This document shows positions 50,545 to 62,675 of a DNA stretch of 64,000 nt, piece after piece. Positions within the stretch are counted from its first letter, which is position 1. Every line of letters starts with the position of its first letter. The stretch covers positions 8,175,387-8,239,386 of the forward strand of contig CM018051.1 of the NCBI GenBank assembly GCA_008638375.1, written 5' to 3'. Under the pieces are notes generated by a model, which did no database searches, was not told the DNA's origin, and saw only the letters and a list, made by a program, of their open reading frames with translations. Origin of the DNA: Nyssa sinensis. Taxonomy: Eukaryota; Streptophyta; Magnoliopsida; Cornales; Nyssaceae. The translations under genes and the position numbers were made by a program.

Positions 50545-50740
50545 AGGGTGCGATTAAATAGTGATTCAGATATAATTTTTTTAAAAATATTTTTAAAAAT
50601 TTTATAATTAATTTTTTTAAACTGTGAAAATACATTTGGATATAATAATCTAAATTATAAAAAATTAAAATTAATAGTATGTCAGACGCATATCCCGCAT
50701 TTTGAAATTAAACATTTGTTTATGAAAACGTAAACCAACG
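50545..50740. repeat. MITE-like AT-rich repeat, copy 3 of 3
   Basis: Related to 26456-26645 and 29893-30095 (GATATAATTTTT, AAAATTTTATAATTAAT, TGAAATTAAA...GAAAACGTAAACCAACG). It lies ~230 bp upstream of the F-box start codon, a position similar to that of copy 1 beside the F-box pseudogene. Confidence 0.5.
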
Positions 50741-50972
50741 AAGTCTTAATATTTTTTAATTTTATAAATATTTAAATTAATTTTTAAAATATGACATAAA
50801 TAATATCGTATTAATACTCTAATTTAAAAATAAATTACATGTCAAAAAATTAAACAAAGGCAAATGAACCTGTTTTGCGACTTGTTGCCGAACGCATAAA
50901 ACCCTCGTCCCTCGGTTTGTCTGAATTGCCATTTGTTCTTTCATTTTCTTCAAAAACCCTAAGCTGCCTATA

Positions 50973-52158
50973 ATGTCAGACCTTCCGACAGATGCGGTCG
51001 CCGATATACTTTCACGATTACCACCGAAATCTCTTTTACAATTCAGGTGTGTATCAAAACCATGGTGTGCTCTAATCGACAGCCCAAATTTCATAAAATC
51101 TCATTTGAAACGATCTATCGAAACCAAGAACAATCTCAGTCTTATTCTGGGTCTTATTCTGGAAGATGAAGATGAAGATGAAGATGAGCTCTACTCTATA
51201 GAGTATAGACTTTGAATTGTTCGATAAGGCCCTTGCTATAGACTTTGAATTGTTCGATAAGGCCGTAAAACTCAACGAACCGTTGAAGACTGAGGGCTTC
51301 CAAACTGAAGTACGTGGTTCTTGCAATGGCTTGCTCTGTTTGTGTTATACAGACAAAGACATTGCCTTATGGAACCCATCAATTAGGAAACACCAAAAGT
51401 TACCAGTCCCGCCAATTGAGGATCAATTAATTGTTTATGGGTTTGGGCATGACGTTGTCAATGATGACTACAAATTAGTGAGGATGGCACAGTTTGATGC
51501 TGAAGATGATGATTCATTTTATTCTGAAGTTAAGGTTTACAATCTCAAGTCCAATTTGTGGCGAAGGATTCCAGATTTCCCTTATTACCACCCTTTCGAC
51601 GGACGGAGTGGTATGCTCGTTAGTGACGCATTGCACTGGGTTGTGGCTCGAAAACGTAGGTCGGACAAGGCTGACTTAATTGCTGCTTTTGATATTAGGA
51701 CTGAGGATTATAGTTTGGTGCCACAACCTGAATTTTCTGATAAATCTTTTTTTATGAATGTAAGGGTCTTAGGAGAATGCCTCAGCATATCTTGCCACTT
51801 TATCTCATCAGCTAGGATTGATATATGGGTGATGAAGGAGTACGGAGTGAAGGAATCTTGGACTAAATTATTTTCTGTTGCGCAGAGTTTAATTAGCTCA
51901 TTTGTGGATGTGGTCCCCATAGCATATTCAAAGAGTGGTGAGAAAGTACTTTTGGAACAGGACAGAAGGAAGTTTCTTTGGCACGACTTGAAAAAGAAAT
52001 CAGTCGAAAATATTGGGATTCGTGGTTTGCCTAAATTTTTTTCAACAAATATTTGTTTGGGAAGCCTTGTCCCGCCTGGTGTTGATGGTAGAAGTGATGG
52101 GAAGAAGCAGCCAGCACAAGAGAAGAGAAAGAAAAAGAAGAATTGTAAGAAGAGGTAA
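50973..52158 (+). pseudogene. F-box/FBA-type gene, frameshifted between the two domains
   Basis: A start at 50973 opens an 80-codon frame with a good F-box (MSDLPTDAVADILSRLPP, CVSKPWCALIDSPNF) that ends at TGA 51213-51215. The FBA/kelch-like part continues in another frame from about 51210 to 52158 (313 codons; GSCNGLLCL, ALWNPSIRKH, YGFGHDVVNDDYKLVRM, IDIWVMKEYGVKESWTKLFS, a Lys-rich tail). Relative to the sister at 59-60 kb there is a 7-bp insertion (GAGTATA) at the break and a 33-bp tandem duplication right after it. The rest is uninterrupted. Unless an unseen intron removes the region, only a truncated F-box peptide would be made. A recent pseudogene, or a short F-box-only product, are both possible. 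Confidence 0.85.
51204..51264 (+). repeat. 33-bp tandem duplication at the frameshift
   Basis: A 28-bp unit starting TATAGACTTTGAATTG occurs at 51204-51231 and 51237-51264, period 33 bp (11 codons), directly after the 7-bp insertion. Confidence 0.9.
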
Positions 52159-54020
52159 CTCAATACTAGGTAAGAATGATTTTTATGACATATTTTTTAT
52201 TGTTTCCATGACCTGATTAAATATATTATTTGCAATTAGAGTTAACCTCTTTAATATTTTTTGTTTTCCGTAATGTTTTTAATCTAATTCACATTACCAA
52301 TGCTAAGTCCAATTTAGAGTTCTCATCCTCTAGCAGTACATATAGCAAGAGGTGAGAATTCTACTGCATTTTCTCTTATTTAGCTTGATGTTGCCCAATA
52401 CCTTAAACATTGCATTTTATGCCTCTTAGAGATGATTTCCTGTCAAAGGGGTTGAAACTGGCTCTTTAAGCAACTGGAAGAAAATAAATTTCAATACTTT
52501 CTTTTAATTGAATGCTTTGCAAATATGGTTTCTTTGTGATTAACTTGGCTATATTTGCTAGTTTAAGTTTAATAGTAGGCTATATATACACACACACACA
52601 CACATATGGTATTCTAGTTATACAAACTGAGATGAGATTAAATTATTTGATTTGATGCTATAGGGATGGGCATTTTTTGAGCATGAGAGGAGGACATTAT
52701 TTTGTTCTTACTTTCAACTTTATCAACTCCGTTGCCCTAATTCCTTTATCTAATATGACAAATCTTGTCTCTCTCAGGATTGATATTGCATTGATGGAGT
52801 ATTAGATTGGCATGGTAGAAAGTCATGGATGGATGGAAGGAAAGTACAATCTGCTATGTACTACTTTTGTTAAGAGATATTGTAGGTCATAGTTTAGAAA
52901 AGTCCTATTTTAATTATGTATTTAAAGCTACCGTCCACACCTCAAATGATGGCATGCTTGCATCCTAGTTTGTTACTTAAGTGTGTTTAATTTTGCACGG
53001 GTGTAATATTAAATGGTGGTGTCAAACAGTGTTTAGATTAGAACTGATTTTGTACAGAATGCATGAAAGTTTGTTGCTTATATGTTTCTTCAATTTATTT
53101 TGCTGGGTTCATGATTAAGGAATGTGAATGATCTTTTTGTTGATCAAGCATGCCTATAAATTCACAACTTCATGCTGGACTTTTGACGGACATTTCTCAA
53201 TTGTTCAATTAATTTGTTTGACCTTAAAAAGTTTCTGAACTTATAGAATTTATTATATTTGAATATTTTTTTTTTAAACAAGTTGCCCATATTCTTAGTA
53301 GCTACAGCTGAAAGATGCTATAACTTTATTCCTCTGAATTCAGGTCAATTCATTCTCCACCCCCATCCTCTTTGAAAAAGGGGGAAAAACATGGATTAAA
53401 TTTGTCTGAATGATCCTAGTAAGCATTGAATGTTGACACTGTGCATGTAATTTTCAGATCATTTATTGGGCTGGAACCTGGATGGATTTGAGTTGCTAGC
53501 ACTGGCATGGCTTTGGGAAACTTTTGAAACTGAATTTAAGAGCAAGTTAAGTTGAGTTAATTGGTTGTATTTGGACTATAATTAGGATATAATTGAATTA
53601 TTTTCCTGACAACTGTCTTTTAAATTTATATTGTGAGTAAAAGTTCTCAATTCATTTTAAGATACTAAGATTAGATACATTATTTGTCTATTCTAATGTA
53701 TTATTGTTCTGAGGAAATGCATTGCTGATTAGTCAAGTGTACTCCAGACTTGTCAATGTCAGGGGAAAAAAAGTGTAGTTGGGACTTTTGGTGCCTATGT
53801 TCAATTCTATATGATGTTTTTGTAAGCAATGGTTAATGTGTTGATTTGTTTCATAATTTTCATGTGGCATGGGTTTATAAACAGTGATTTTTTATTTAAC
53901 TGCGGATTGAAACAATTTGTTGTAAGGAAACTTGCATCAGGTGGGTGATTTGTGATGTTAAAATTGATGGTGTAATTTATGCTGTGTGAAGATTCATCAC
54001 AGATTTTTCAATCTTTTTTT
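52159..54020 (+). repeat. 3' flank of the F-box duplication unit, copy 2
   Basis: Non-coding DNA matching the inverted 3' flanks of the other F-box copies: CATCCTCTAGCAGT versus ACTGCTAGAGGATG near 58,840; GCCTCTTAGAGATGAT versus ATCATCTCTAAGAGGC at 58,732; TTATTGGGCTGGAACCTGGA versus TCCAGGTTCCAGCCCAATAA near 57,670. It contains an (AC)n tract at 52,588-52,605. The shared region suggests a unit of about 3 kb was copied. Confidence 0.75.
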
Positions 54021-54029
54021 TTTTTTTAA

Positions 54030-55150
54030 TTTTATTTTCTATTGCTAGCACGAAATATTTGGCATTATTTGCATAAAGTGACTACTCTGATATTCGAAGG
54101 GGTTTTGAATGCCTATTTGATTCATTTTGCCCTCCTCCTCCTACTAATGGGGGAGGAAATAGAGACTTGGGGATAAAATAACTGAGTTAGAAATTATCTC
54201 TATTTTCTCCTACTTTTCATCGCTAGGGATTTTCTTTTTCATTTTTTTTTTTTACCCATTTCACTACATCTTTAAAACAATTTTTTTATTTCTTTTCTCT
54301 TCTCCATATTTTTTCAAACAAGGTGAGGATTACCATCATCCTGGGATCCATATTTTTTCTTTTTCATTTTCTTGGGACATGCTCTGTTTTCACTGAAGGT
54401 GATGTGCGCATTTCCTTCATATTATGCATTACTGTTATAGTGCTAGGCGTGGAAATCCTCTCTATAACTGAAGTTCAAGGATAATTCTGATATGTCACCT
54501 TTTTTTATTTTTTATTTTATTTTTTATAATTAAGTGTTTGACGTAATTGAATCTCGATTAATCTCGAAATTTATGTCAAGCATTTTCTAAAACGAATTGA
54601 TTTATTTTATACTTGTGCTTGCGTACGTAGTTCTAAAAATGTTAATAATATTCTAATTAGAGTTGAACTCTAGACGTAATATTTTATGAGAGACAAGTGT
54701 CTGAGTGACTTTTAACACTGAGCTAAGTTAGCCAACTCCTGGGTTGGCATACATAACACAAAATCAAACACATTTGCATATGCTAAAGCAAATTGATGAC
54801 CCAATTTTCAAAGTAATGGGACTCATGATATATATGCCACAGCATTTTGTAAGGAGAATTCTGTAGAAAATGCTTAGAAGTGATCTTCATTCTTTTTAAA
54901 TATACATATATATATATATATATTTAATAATAAAGAAGTCATGTCACAACAAGTCTTTGAAAACTTAAGACAAAACACCTTAGAAGAGTCTTTAATTTTT
55001 CTTTTAAGGATTAAAAGCGTTTTATTTAAAAATTTTATTTTTTTAAAAAAAATTGTTGTAAGGAAATTTTTTGAATGAGACTGTGTCCATGTATATTTTT
55101 AAGCGTCCTTCAGCTAAAAGCACACGATCAATAACAAAATTATTAACAAG
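54030..55150. repeat. Right arm of inverted repeat around the frameshifted F-box gene
   Basis: The inverted counterpart of 48541-50500 (see left arm). It contains the minus-strand SINE copy (about 54520-54750). The loop between the arms is about 3.5 kb and holds the whole F-box gene and its 3' flank. Confidence 0.82.
54520..54750 (-). mobile_element. tRNA-derived SINE, right-arm copy
   Basis: On the minus strand: TTAGCTCAGTG (A box) and GAGTTCAACTCTAATT (B box region) about 65 bp apart, then the SINE body ending in an A/T run near 54,500-54,525. Paired with 48974-49198, so it was present before the arms were duplicated. Confidence 0.5.
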
Positions 55151-57399
55151 TCTAACATTTCTCGTATAAAATTTCTTTCTGCAAGATATAAGAAGAGGAA
55201 ATTTTAATATTACGAGTGTACAACTTAAACTAGAATCATGTGTATAAAAGATGAATGTTTTCATCTTCAATCGGTCAACATGTCTTCTAAAGAGTAACTT
55301 TAACAATGGGAGCTATTTTAGGATCTAAAAAATTTATTTGAGTTCTGTTATAGTGTTTATACATACACCAGTGATTCTTAGTACTATACATCACTTCAAT
55401 AATGATATCAAAAGTAGTTTTTATTTTATATTTAATATATTTTTGTCTCTCTTTTTTCTTTCTTTAAACTAATTTGTGGCTCTCTTCTTTCAGATCCATA
55501 CAAGGATCCCAGTTGGTCATTGTTCATGAACTAAATCTATTTTGAGTCAAATGATAGCTCTTCTGTTAAAAGTCAATTACTGATCCATTAGGACTCGAAG
55601 TGGTACTTAGGATGAATAGCTCCCCTCCTCCTACATTTATTCTTGGAGTTGCTCTAAACCCATTGTAAACTAGAAGTATATATTTAAGTGTTTGTAAATT
55701 AATATTTATGAAATAATTATAAAGCTTTCTCTTGACATTAATGAAATAATATTGTCCTAACATATTTTTATTAACAAACTACAAATATTTTTTCTAGTTC
55801 AACTATTTTCAATCCTTTATTATTATTATTTATTTTTTTTTTTTGCAGTTTCTTAAGTTTTACCTTTAAAAAAAAAAAAACTTTTAAAGATTTTTTTTCT
55901 TTTTATATAAAAATAAACTTAAAGTAAATAATTTATATATTTTTTTGTTTTTAATCTTAATTATTAAGAGAGTATTATATGAACAATAAATAGTTAAAAA
56001 AAATTAATCAAAATTGAATTCCTCAAATTTTATCTCCTTTAGCAATGATTGGTCCAAACCTATCTCTTAACTAGTCTCTCCCAGTGATCGGATTGATCAA
56101 GATTTAAAGGGTTGCACATGTTCCAGATGAGTTACAGGAACCCTCTTTAAATTTTCTTGCAGCCAGCCAGCCAGCCAGCCAGCCATCCTGAACCAATTGC
56201 CGAGTTAATTCTTGCCTAGAAATAAAATGGGCTTTGGAGTTTTTGTTGCAGGGCATGGTTCAACCGTAATCATAATTATTCGTCACAAATTTTTTATTAA
56301 ATACAATTTGAGTTAAGTTAGTAAATCTAACTTTTTTTATTAAGTTAGTCAAATCCATTATAAGTATCTCATTTGATACTTGTTAACCACTTAACAACTC
56401 CTTAAATACTCAACTGTTTGAATCAAACAACAATTTTTCATAATTACTTAATTCAAACAACACTTTTTTACTGTTCATCCAAATGAGCACTAACCATAAG
56501 ATTGTCAATTTCCTTAACACACAGACAGCTATGCATCTGAAAATTATTTTGTTTCTCACAAGACTCTAAAGGACTCTTGAATGTCATGCTACTAGTTTTC
56601 ATAGACAGTAAACACAAACCAAAGAAGTACAGAAAATGAAAATAGAACACCATTCTCACATTGAAGAATTATTGAATCTGTTGAGTTATTTAAACAAATC
56701 TTCACATGGAAATGGCTTCGGGTAACAAAATGCCATTTCATCATAGTGAAGGGCACCAGATAAATTGTGTTCTGCATCTTTCTCCCATCAGTATCCTCTT
56801 CTTGCATAGTTGTTCAACTTCTTGTTCTGAATCTTCTTCAACCAACCTGCTGCTTGCCTACTTTCTTTCTAGTGGACTTCACTTTCCTAATATTTCTGCA
56901 ACCGATAGCTCTCCAGCTTGGAACCCTGGACAAGTTTCTTGAACTTTCACTCTCCTGTTGAAGCCCTGAAGCTCAAGGTTAGAATTCCATAAGCGTGGGC
57001 CGTACTGACAAATGGATTTTGAGGTAATCTTAGTACCTACAAACACAAATGTGTGCGCACACTTTTTTTTTGTTGAGAAAAAGCTTATTAAATATATTAT
57101 TTACAAACTCAAAAAAAGTATACAAGGGGGAAGGGAACATCGCTCAAGAACATCAGCTCAGGTTGAAAGCCATTACAATTCAAACAGAATCCAAAGCTAG
57201 AAAGGTTGACAAAATAGGACAAAACAGAGGATTCAAGAGAAAATACAATCAACAAACCCCAAACTTTAAGTCAACTGCCAGTTTAAGAAACTATTTAGGC
57301 AAATGGTATCTAGGATCTATTTTTAACATTTCTTCATCTTCCTATAGATAGACAACAATGGATTGATAAATGGAAATTGTGCATAATGAAGGTTGCCAC
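55151..57399. other. Spacer with microsatellites and minor repeat pieces
   Basis: AT-rich with no gene recognised. A CAGC tetranucleotide run (six copies) is at 56160-56184. 56,590-56,960 is less AT-rich and has short open frames on both strands but no recognisable domain. 57,060-57,140 resembles an inverted LINE 3' end (T-run, then CTTATTAAATATATTATT and AAGGGGGAAGGGAAC). Confidence 0.5.
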
Positions 57400-59046
57400 T
57401 AGTCAGTAATGCATTTCCTTAAAACAATATCAAGTTAGATTGAAACACATACTATATTCAATCTTTCAATGAACGAGAGCTATTTCTCACCATATTGCAA
57501 TTAAAGCAGTCATATAAATTCAAAAACAGTTGTCAAGAAAATAATTCCAGTACATGCTAACTATAGTTCAAAGGCAACCAATAAACTACTCCAGTTTATC
57601 TTGGTCTTAAATAGTCTCAAAAGTGCCCCAAACCCATGGCAGTGCTAACAACTCATAAATCCATCCAGGTTCCAGCCCAATAAATAATCTGAATGCCAAC
57701 ATTCAATGCTTAGTAGGACTATTCAGACAAATTTAATTCATGTTTGTTTTTTCTTTTTTTGGGGGAGGAAGGGGGGGTGGTGGGTGGGGAATGAATTGAC
57801 CTAAATTCGGAGGAATATAGTCATAGTCATCTTTCAGTTGTTACTACCCAAAAATTTGGGTAAAATTTTATTTAAAAATTCAAAATATCTATTAGTCAAA
57901 CAAATTAATTGAAACTTTGAGAAATGTCAACCAAATATCCAATGAGAAGAGAGAAATTTGATTTCAACTAAGTCAAAATTTCAGTAAGAAGCTATGAATT
58001 TATACACATGCTTATATAATCGAGGACTTGTTATAAACAGTTCACCAATCCACAAAAGATCATTCACATTCCCTAATCATAAACCCAACAAAAAATTTTG
58101 AAGACATAGTAACAACAAACTTTCATGCATACTGTACAAAACCAGTTCTAACATACGTTACATACCAATGAACTATTACTTGTCTTAACACTGTTCCAAA
58201 CCACCATTTAAATAAAAAACAATGGTGAACATTGGACCCATGCAAAATTGAACAAACTTAAGTAGCAAAAGAGGATGCAAGCATGCCATCATTTGTGGTG
58301 TAGGAATCTTTTAGCAACATAACTTGACCTACAGGATAGTACATAGGAGATTGTAGAGAACACTTTTCAATATTCTTTCCTTTCATCCATCCTGTGAGAG
58401 ACAAGATTTTTCATATTAGATAATTGAAAGAAATCAGGGGAGTAGGTAAAGCAGAAAGCAAGAACAAACTAATGACCTCATCACATGCTCCAAAGAGCCC
58501 ATCACTATAGCATCAAATCAAATAACTCAATATCACCTTTGGTTGTATAACTAGAATATCATCTATAAATAGAATACTATTAAATTTAAAATAGGCAATA
58601 TAGCCAAGTTATTCACAATGAAACCAACCTACAAAGTATTCAATTAGAAGATACTATCAAAATTTATTAACCTATGTCTCAGCCTTCTCCCAGTTGCTTA
58701 AAGAACCGGATTGAACCCCCCTTGACAGGACATCATCTCTAAGAGGCATAAAATGCAACAAGCAAGATATTTTGGAAACATCAAGGTAATATGAAAATTG
58801 GCAGCAGAATTCTCACCTCTTGCTATATGAACTGCTAGAGGATGAGAACTCTAAACTGGACTGAGCCGTTGTAATGTGAATATGATTAAATACATCGTTA
58901 AACTATGCAAAACAACAAATATAGAAGAGGCTGATAGCTGACAATTCTTGCAAATAATATATTTGATCATATGATTAAAATAATCAAAACTATGACAGAA
59001 AAAAAAGGGTTAACCTCTTCTTAATATTCTTCTTTTTCTTTCTCTT
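57400..59046 (-). repeat. 3' flank of the F-box duplication unit, copy 3
   Basis: Downstream region of the intact F-box gene, matching 52,200-53,800 in inverse orientation (see copy 2) and parts of 24,000-25,100. It is non-coding. A poly(T)/poly(G) tract is at 57,748-57,790. Confidence 0.7.
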
Positions 59047-60141
59047 CTATTGTGCTTGTAGCCTCTTCCCATCACATCCACCATCACTGCCCAGTGGAAC
59101 AAGGCTTCCCAAACAAATATCTGCTGAAAACAATGGATTTGGCATATCACGAATCCTAATATTTTTGAGTGTTTCCTTCTCTAAGTCATACCAAATAAAC
59201 TTCTTATGGAGAAACTTCTCATCGTCGTGTTCTAAAAGTATTTCCTCACCGCTCTTTGAATATGCTATAGGCCTCATATACTGAAATGACCTAATTACAC
59301 TTGGTTGTGCAAAGGAAAATAATTTAGTCCAAGATTCCTTCACTCCATACTCCTTCATCACCCATATATCAATGCGGACTAAGTAATAGTTGCAAAAAAT
59401 GCTAAGGTTTTCCCCTAAAACCCCCAGATACATAATAAAATCTTTATGAGAATATTCAGGCTGTGGTACCAACGTATACTTCTCATTCCCAATGTCAAAA
59501 GCAGCAATTAAGTTGGCCGTATCAAAGGGTTTCCGAGTCACAATCCAGTGCAATGCGCCACTAACGAGCATTCCATTCACTCGCTTGTAACGGAGGTGAT
59601 ACGGCAAATCTGGAATCCTTCGCCACGAATTCAATTTGAGACTGTAAATCTTTACTTCAGAATGCATCATGCCATTAAATTGCACTATCCTCACCACTTT
59701 GTAGTCATCGTTGACAACATCATGACCAAACCCGTAAACAATGAATTGGTGTTTGCAGAATTCACCTAACGGGACTAGTAACTTTCGGTGTTTCCGGGTT
59801 GATGGGTTCCATAAGACCATGCCTTTCTCTGTATTAAACAAACAGAGCAAGCCATTGCAAGAACCAAACACTTCAGTTCGATAAGACTCACTCTTTAACG
59901 GGTCGTCGAGTTTTACTGCCTTATCTAACGATTCGAAGTTTACAGAGTAGAGCCCATCACCTTCAAGAACAAGACTGACGTTGTTTTGGTTTTCGATAGA
60001 TCGTTTCAAATGAGATTTGATGAAATTTGGACTGTCGATTAAAGCACACCATAGTTTTGAGACGCACCTGAATTGTAAGAGAGTTTTCACCGGTAATCGT
60101 GAAAGTATATCGTGGATTACGTCTGTCGGAAGGTCTGACAT
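59047..60141 (-). CDS. F-box protein with FBA/kelch-type C-terminal domain (CPR1/CPR30-like family)
   Basis: A single exon of 364 residues, intact. The start is taken at MSDLPTDVIHDILSRLP because the other two copies start there; the frame is open to an upstream ATG at 60180 (13 more residues). The F-box (residues ~1-45: LPVKTLLQFRCVSKLWCALI) binds the SKP1 subunit of SCF ubiquitin ligases. The FBA region (~90-340) has GSCNGLLCL, WNPSTRKHRKL, VYGFGHDVVNDDYKVVRI, NSWRRIPDLPY, SGALHWIVTRK and WVMKEYGVKESWTKLFS, the usual plant F-box-associated pattern for substrate recruitment. The substrate cannot be predicted. The length is normal for the family. Two broken sisters lie at 25 kb and 51 kb. Confidence 0.92.
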   Translation of the reverse strand: MSDLPTDVIHDILSRLPVKTLLQFRCVSKLWCALIDSPNFIKSHLKRSIENQNNVSLVLEGDGLYSVNFESLDKAVKLDDPLKSESYRTEVFGSCNGLLCLFNTEKGMVLWNPSTRKHRKLLVPLGEFCKHQFIVYGFGHDVVNDDYKVVRIVQFNGMMHSEVKIYSLKLNSWRRIPDLPYHLRYKRVNGMLVSGALHWIVTRKPFDTANLIAAFDIGNEKYTLVPQPEYSHKDFIMYLGVLGENLSIFCNYYLVRIDIWVMKEYGVKESWTKLFSFAQPSVIRSFQYMRPIAYSKSGEEILLEHDDEKFLHKKFIWYDLEKETLKNIRIRDMPNPLFSADICLGSLVPLGSDGGCDGKRLQAQ

Positions 60142-60379
60142 TGTTGGCTGCTTAGGGTTTTCCAGAAAATGGAAGAACAAATGGGCAAGCCGAGCGTTTT
60201 CTTCAAGCCGTTAGAATGCCCCTCTGGAGATATTATCCGGAGAAGGTCACTATCTCTGAATAGCAATAGAACGGGTTTGAGGTTGAACCTTCCCGAATCC
60301 CGTCCCACTAAAAAAAAACAATTTTTTTTCTCATATTCGTTTAAATTTCGTAATTTTAAATAAAATATTATATGCATTA

Positions 60380-62490
60380 AATAAAAAAAATGTATATTAA
60401 TAAAAAATACATAATTTTAACTAATTTGTATAAATTTTTAATGAGTAACTAAAAAATATAATTATTAATATTGATTATGCATATAAAATTATTTTATAAT
60501 TTAATTTTATTTTATATAATCGAGACAGAGTAAGATAAAGTGCCTTTTCTTCCGACTCGATATTAACAAGTAAAAAAAATTTCTCTAAACTTATCATATT
60601 AAGAACAAAATTAGCAAATTTTTAACTCAACGGATTAAATTATCATCACTATTTGAAACCTTTGGTTTTGTCTTTTTGAATAATATTAGATTTGACATTA
60701 GATTTGCAACAAGTAATTCTATATATTTTGAATGTTATTTTATTACTCAAGCACCTCATGGTATGTTTGAAAATCTCAAATAAAAAATTAGATGGTTCAC
60801 TCAACGATTATGAAAATTATTAAAATTATCATTTAATTCAAGCCCAAACCAATTAATCTATAAAGTTATTTAATTATTCACTTTCAAAAATACCCTTTTT
60901 ATTGAAATCCCATCAAATATGGAAAAACTTTCAAAAATTTTTTTGCAAAATCTTAAAATTCAATAACCTATAAGTTATAAATCTATTTTTTAATAAAATT
61001 AATATATTTAAATTCTAAACATCAAGATTTATCAAACAAGATTCATAATAAATATGAAATGTTGAAAAAAAGAAAAGAAAAGAATATCACTACAAAACTG
61101 TAAAATTCCGTCTCAGTCAAAACTGTACAATTTTATACTTTTTTAATATAAAACTTCGTTCCAACAAAAATATAAAATTATACAATTTCATAAAAAAAAA
61201 AAAAATTCTATAAAAAATATTAATCTAAAACTGTAAAATTTCGTAAAAGATCAGATGGGAGGGACAAACATATTGCATTTGTCTAAAAGAATCCCTAACA
61301 AAACACTCAGCATGCATCCATAGTCAATTGAATACAAAAGAAAAACAGAAAGGGTCTCCCAATGATTTGGAACAATGTCAATAAATAGTTGTACAGCATC
61401 AACTCACTGGACCATACCACAACAACGAATCCAGCAATTTCGAAGAGTCAATGGATGGCTCACATAACATGAGGTTAGCTTTGACGGCTTGAGATAAGGC
61501 CGTTAATGTTTTAAGTGCTAAATAAGAAAGAGAAATTCTCTTGCGGGTTGATAATGGCAATCAAAGAAATAACTGCTCTGTTGATTGACGACAGAGTACG
61601 GGTACGGTTGAGAGAGTCTCTCATATTTGTAATTAAGATAAATATATATATATATATATTAGTATATTATATATATACCGAGCATTGTAAGCTAATTAAT
61701 TGTGGAATTTGATCTTTAATCCGCAATTTAAGAACTGAAAAATGTCATAAAAAAGAAAAAGAAAATTTTTTTTAAGGCAGTTAGACAATTTTAGAGCATA
61801 AAATTATTTAAAATATTAAGATGGGTGCAGGTTGGATGAAATAATCAGGTGAATTGATTGATAACTAATACTATACACATTTTTTTGAAAAAACTTGCTA
61901 ACTATTAAAGAATAATTATTTAACATAAAACACAGTTCATTCTTGAAAGAAATATTAAAAGTTCAACTCATATACATCTCTTTCCTTGGTACCACCACAT
62001 AAAGCATGCAAAATAAATGAAAGAAAGAAAGAAAGAAAGAAAGAAAATTAAATACTTAATATGATGTATATCATCTCTTATCTAAGCTATATATGATTTT
62101 TTTTTTTTTTTTTTGAATATTTCGTTGGTAGCACAATCACTAGTCACTGTGAAGCCAGTGGAAAAGCATGTCAAAATCAAGGTTGACAACTTGTACATAG
62201 TCCCCTACACACACACGCACAGGTGGGCTAACCAGGATTCACTCTGAAACTTCATTGTTGCCTGAAAAAAAAACGTAATCAGCCTCAAACCTATAACACC
62301 TGAACAGGGGAGCACAATGCAATGTCACATAAGCATTCAAGCAAAGTTCAATTAATCAATTACCCAACCCAACAACAATACATGAACAAAGGGCATACAT
62401 TATTCAAGCCATGCAACATTCAACAGGGATTTAACTTTCCAAGTAACCAATGTCACCTGAAAAAAAGAAACTTCAAAGATATTGTCACCG
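60380..62490. other. AT-rich intergenic spacer
   Basis: No gene seen. Short repeated AAACTGTAAAATT(T/C)CG-like segments lie at 61,095-61,250, an (AT)n at 61,643-61,658, a GAAA run at 62,018-62,046 and a T-run at 62,098-62,114. Confidence 0.5.
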
Positions 62491-62491
62491 G

Positions 62492-62674
62492 TTATCTCCA
62501 CTTCTGACACTCGAAATTAAAGAACTCCTTGTAAAAGTGCTGAAGATGTGTCAAGTTGCTATCAACAAAAATTTGCTCTATGCTACCCTTGGACAAAGTG
62601 TCATGACAAGCAAAAAATTTTGCAGTAAAGAGTTCCAGGACCACCTTCATACCTTGTATTTTGTGGATTGACAA
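62492..62674 (-). other. Unassigned exon-like open segment
   Basis: The minus-strand frame contains VVLELFTAKFFACHDTLSKG and HLQHFYKEFFNFECQKW. It has balanced composition and looks more like real protein than the AT-rich noise around it. Possible splice context: an AG just before GTGGTCCTGG (near 62,646). I do not recognise the family. The next similar segment on this strand is at about 63,780-63,900, so both may be exons of one gene that continues outside the window. Confidence 0.25.
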
Positions 62675-62675
62675 T

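Noticed and set aside
51708..52163. 151-codon frame antisense to the F-box gene
   Set aside because: It is the shadow of a long coding frame on the plus strand, with no independent domain or homology pattern.
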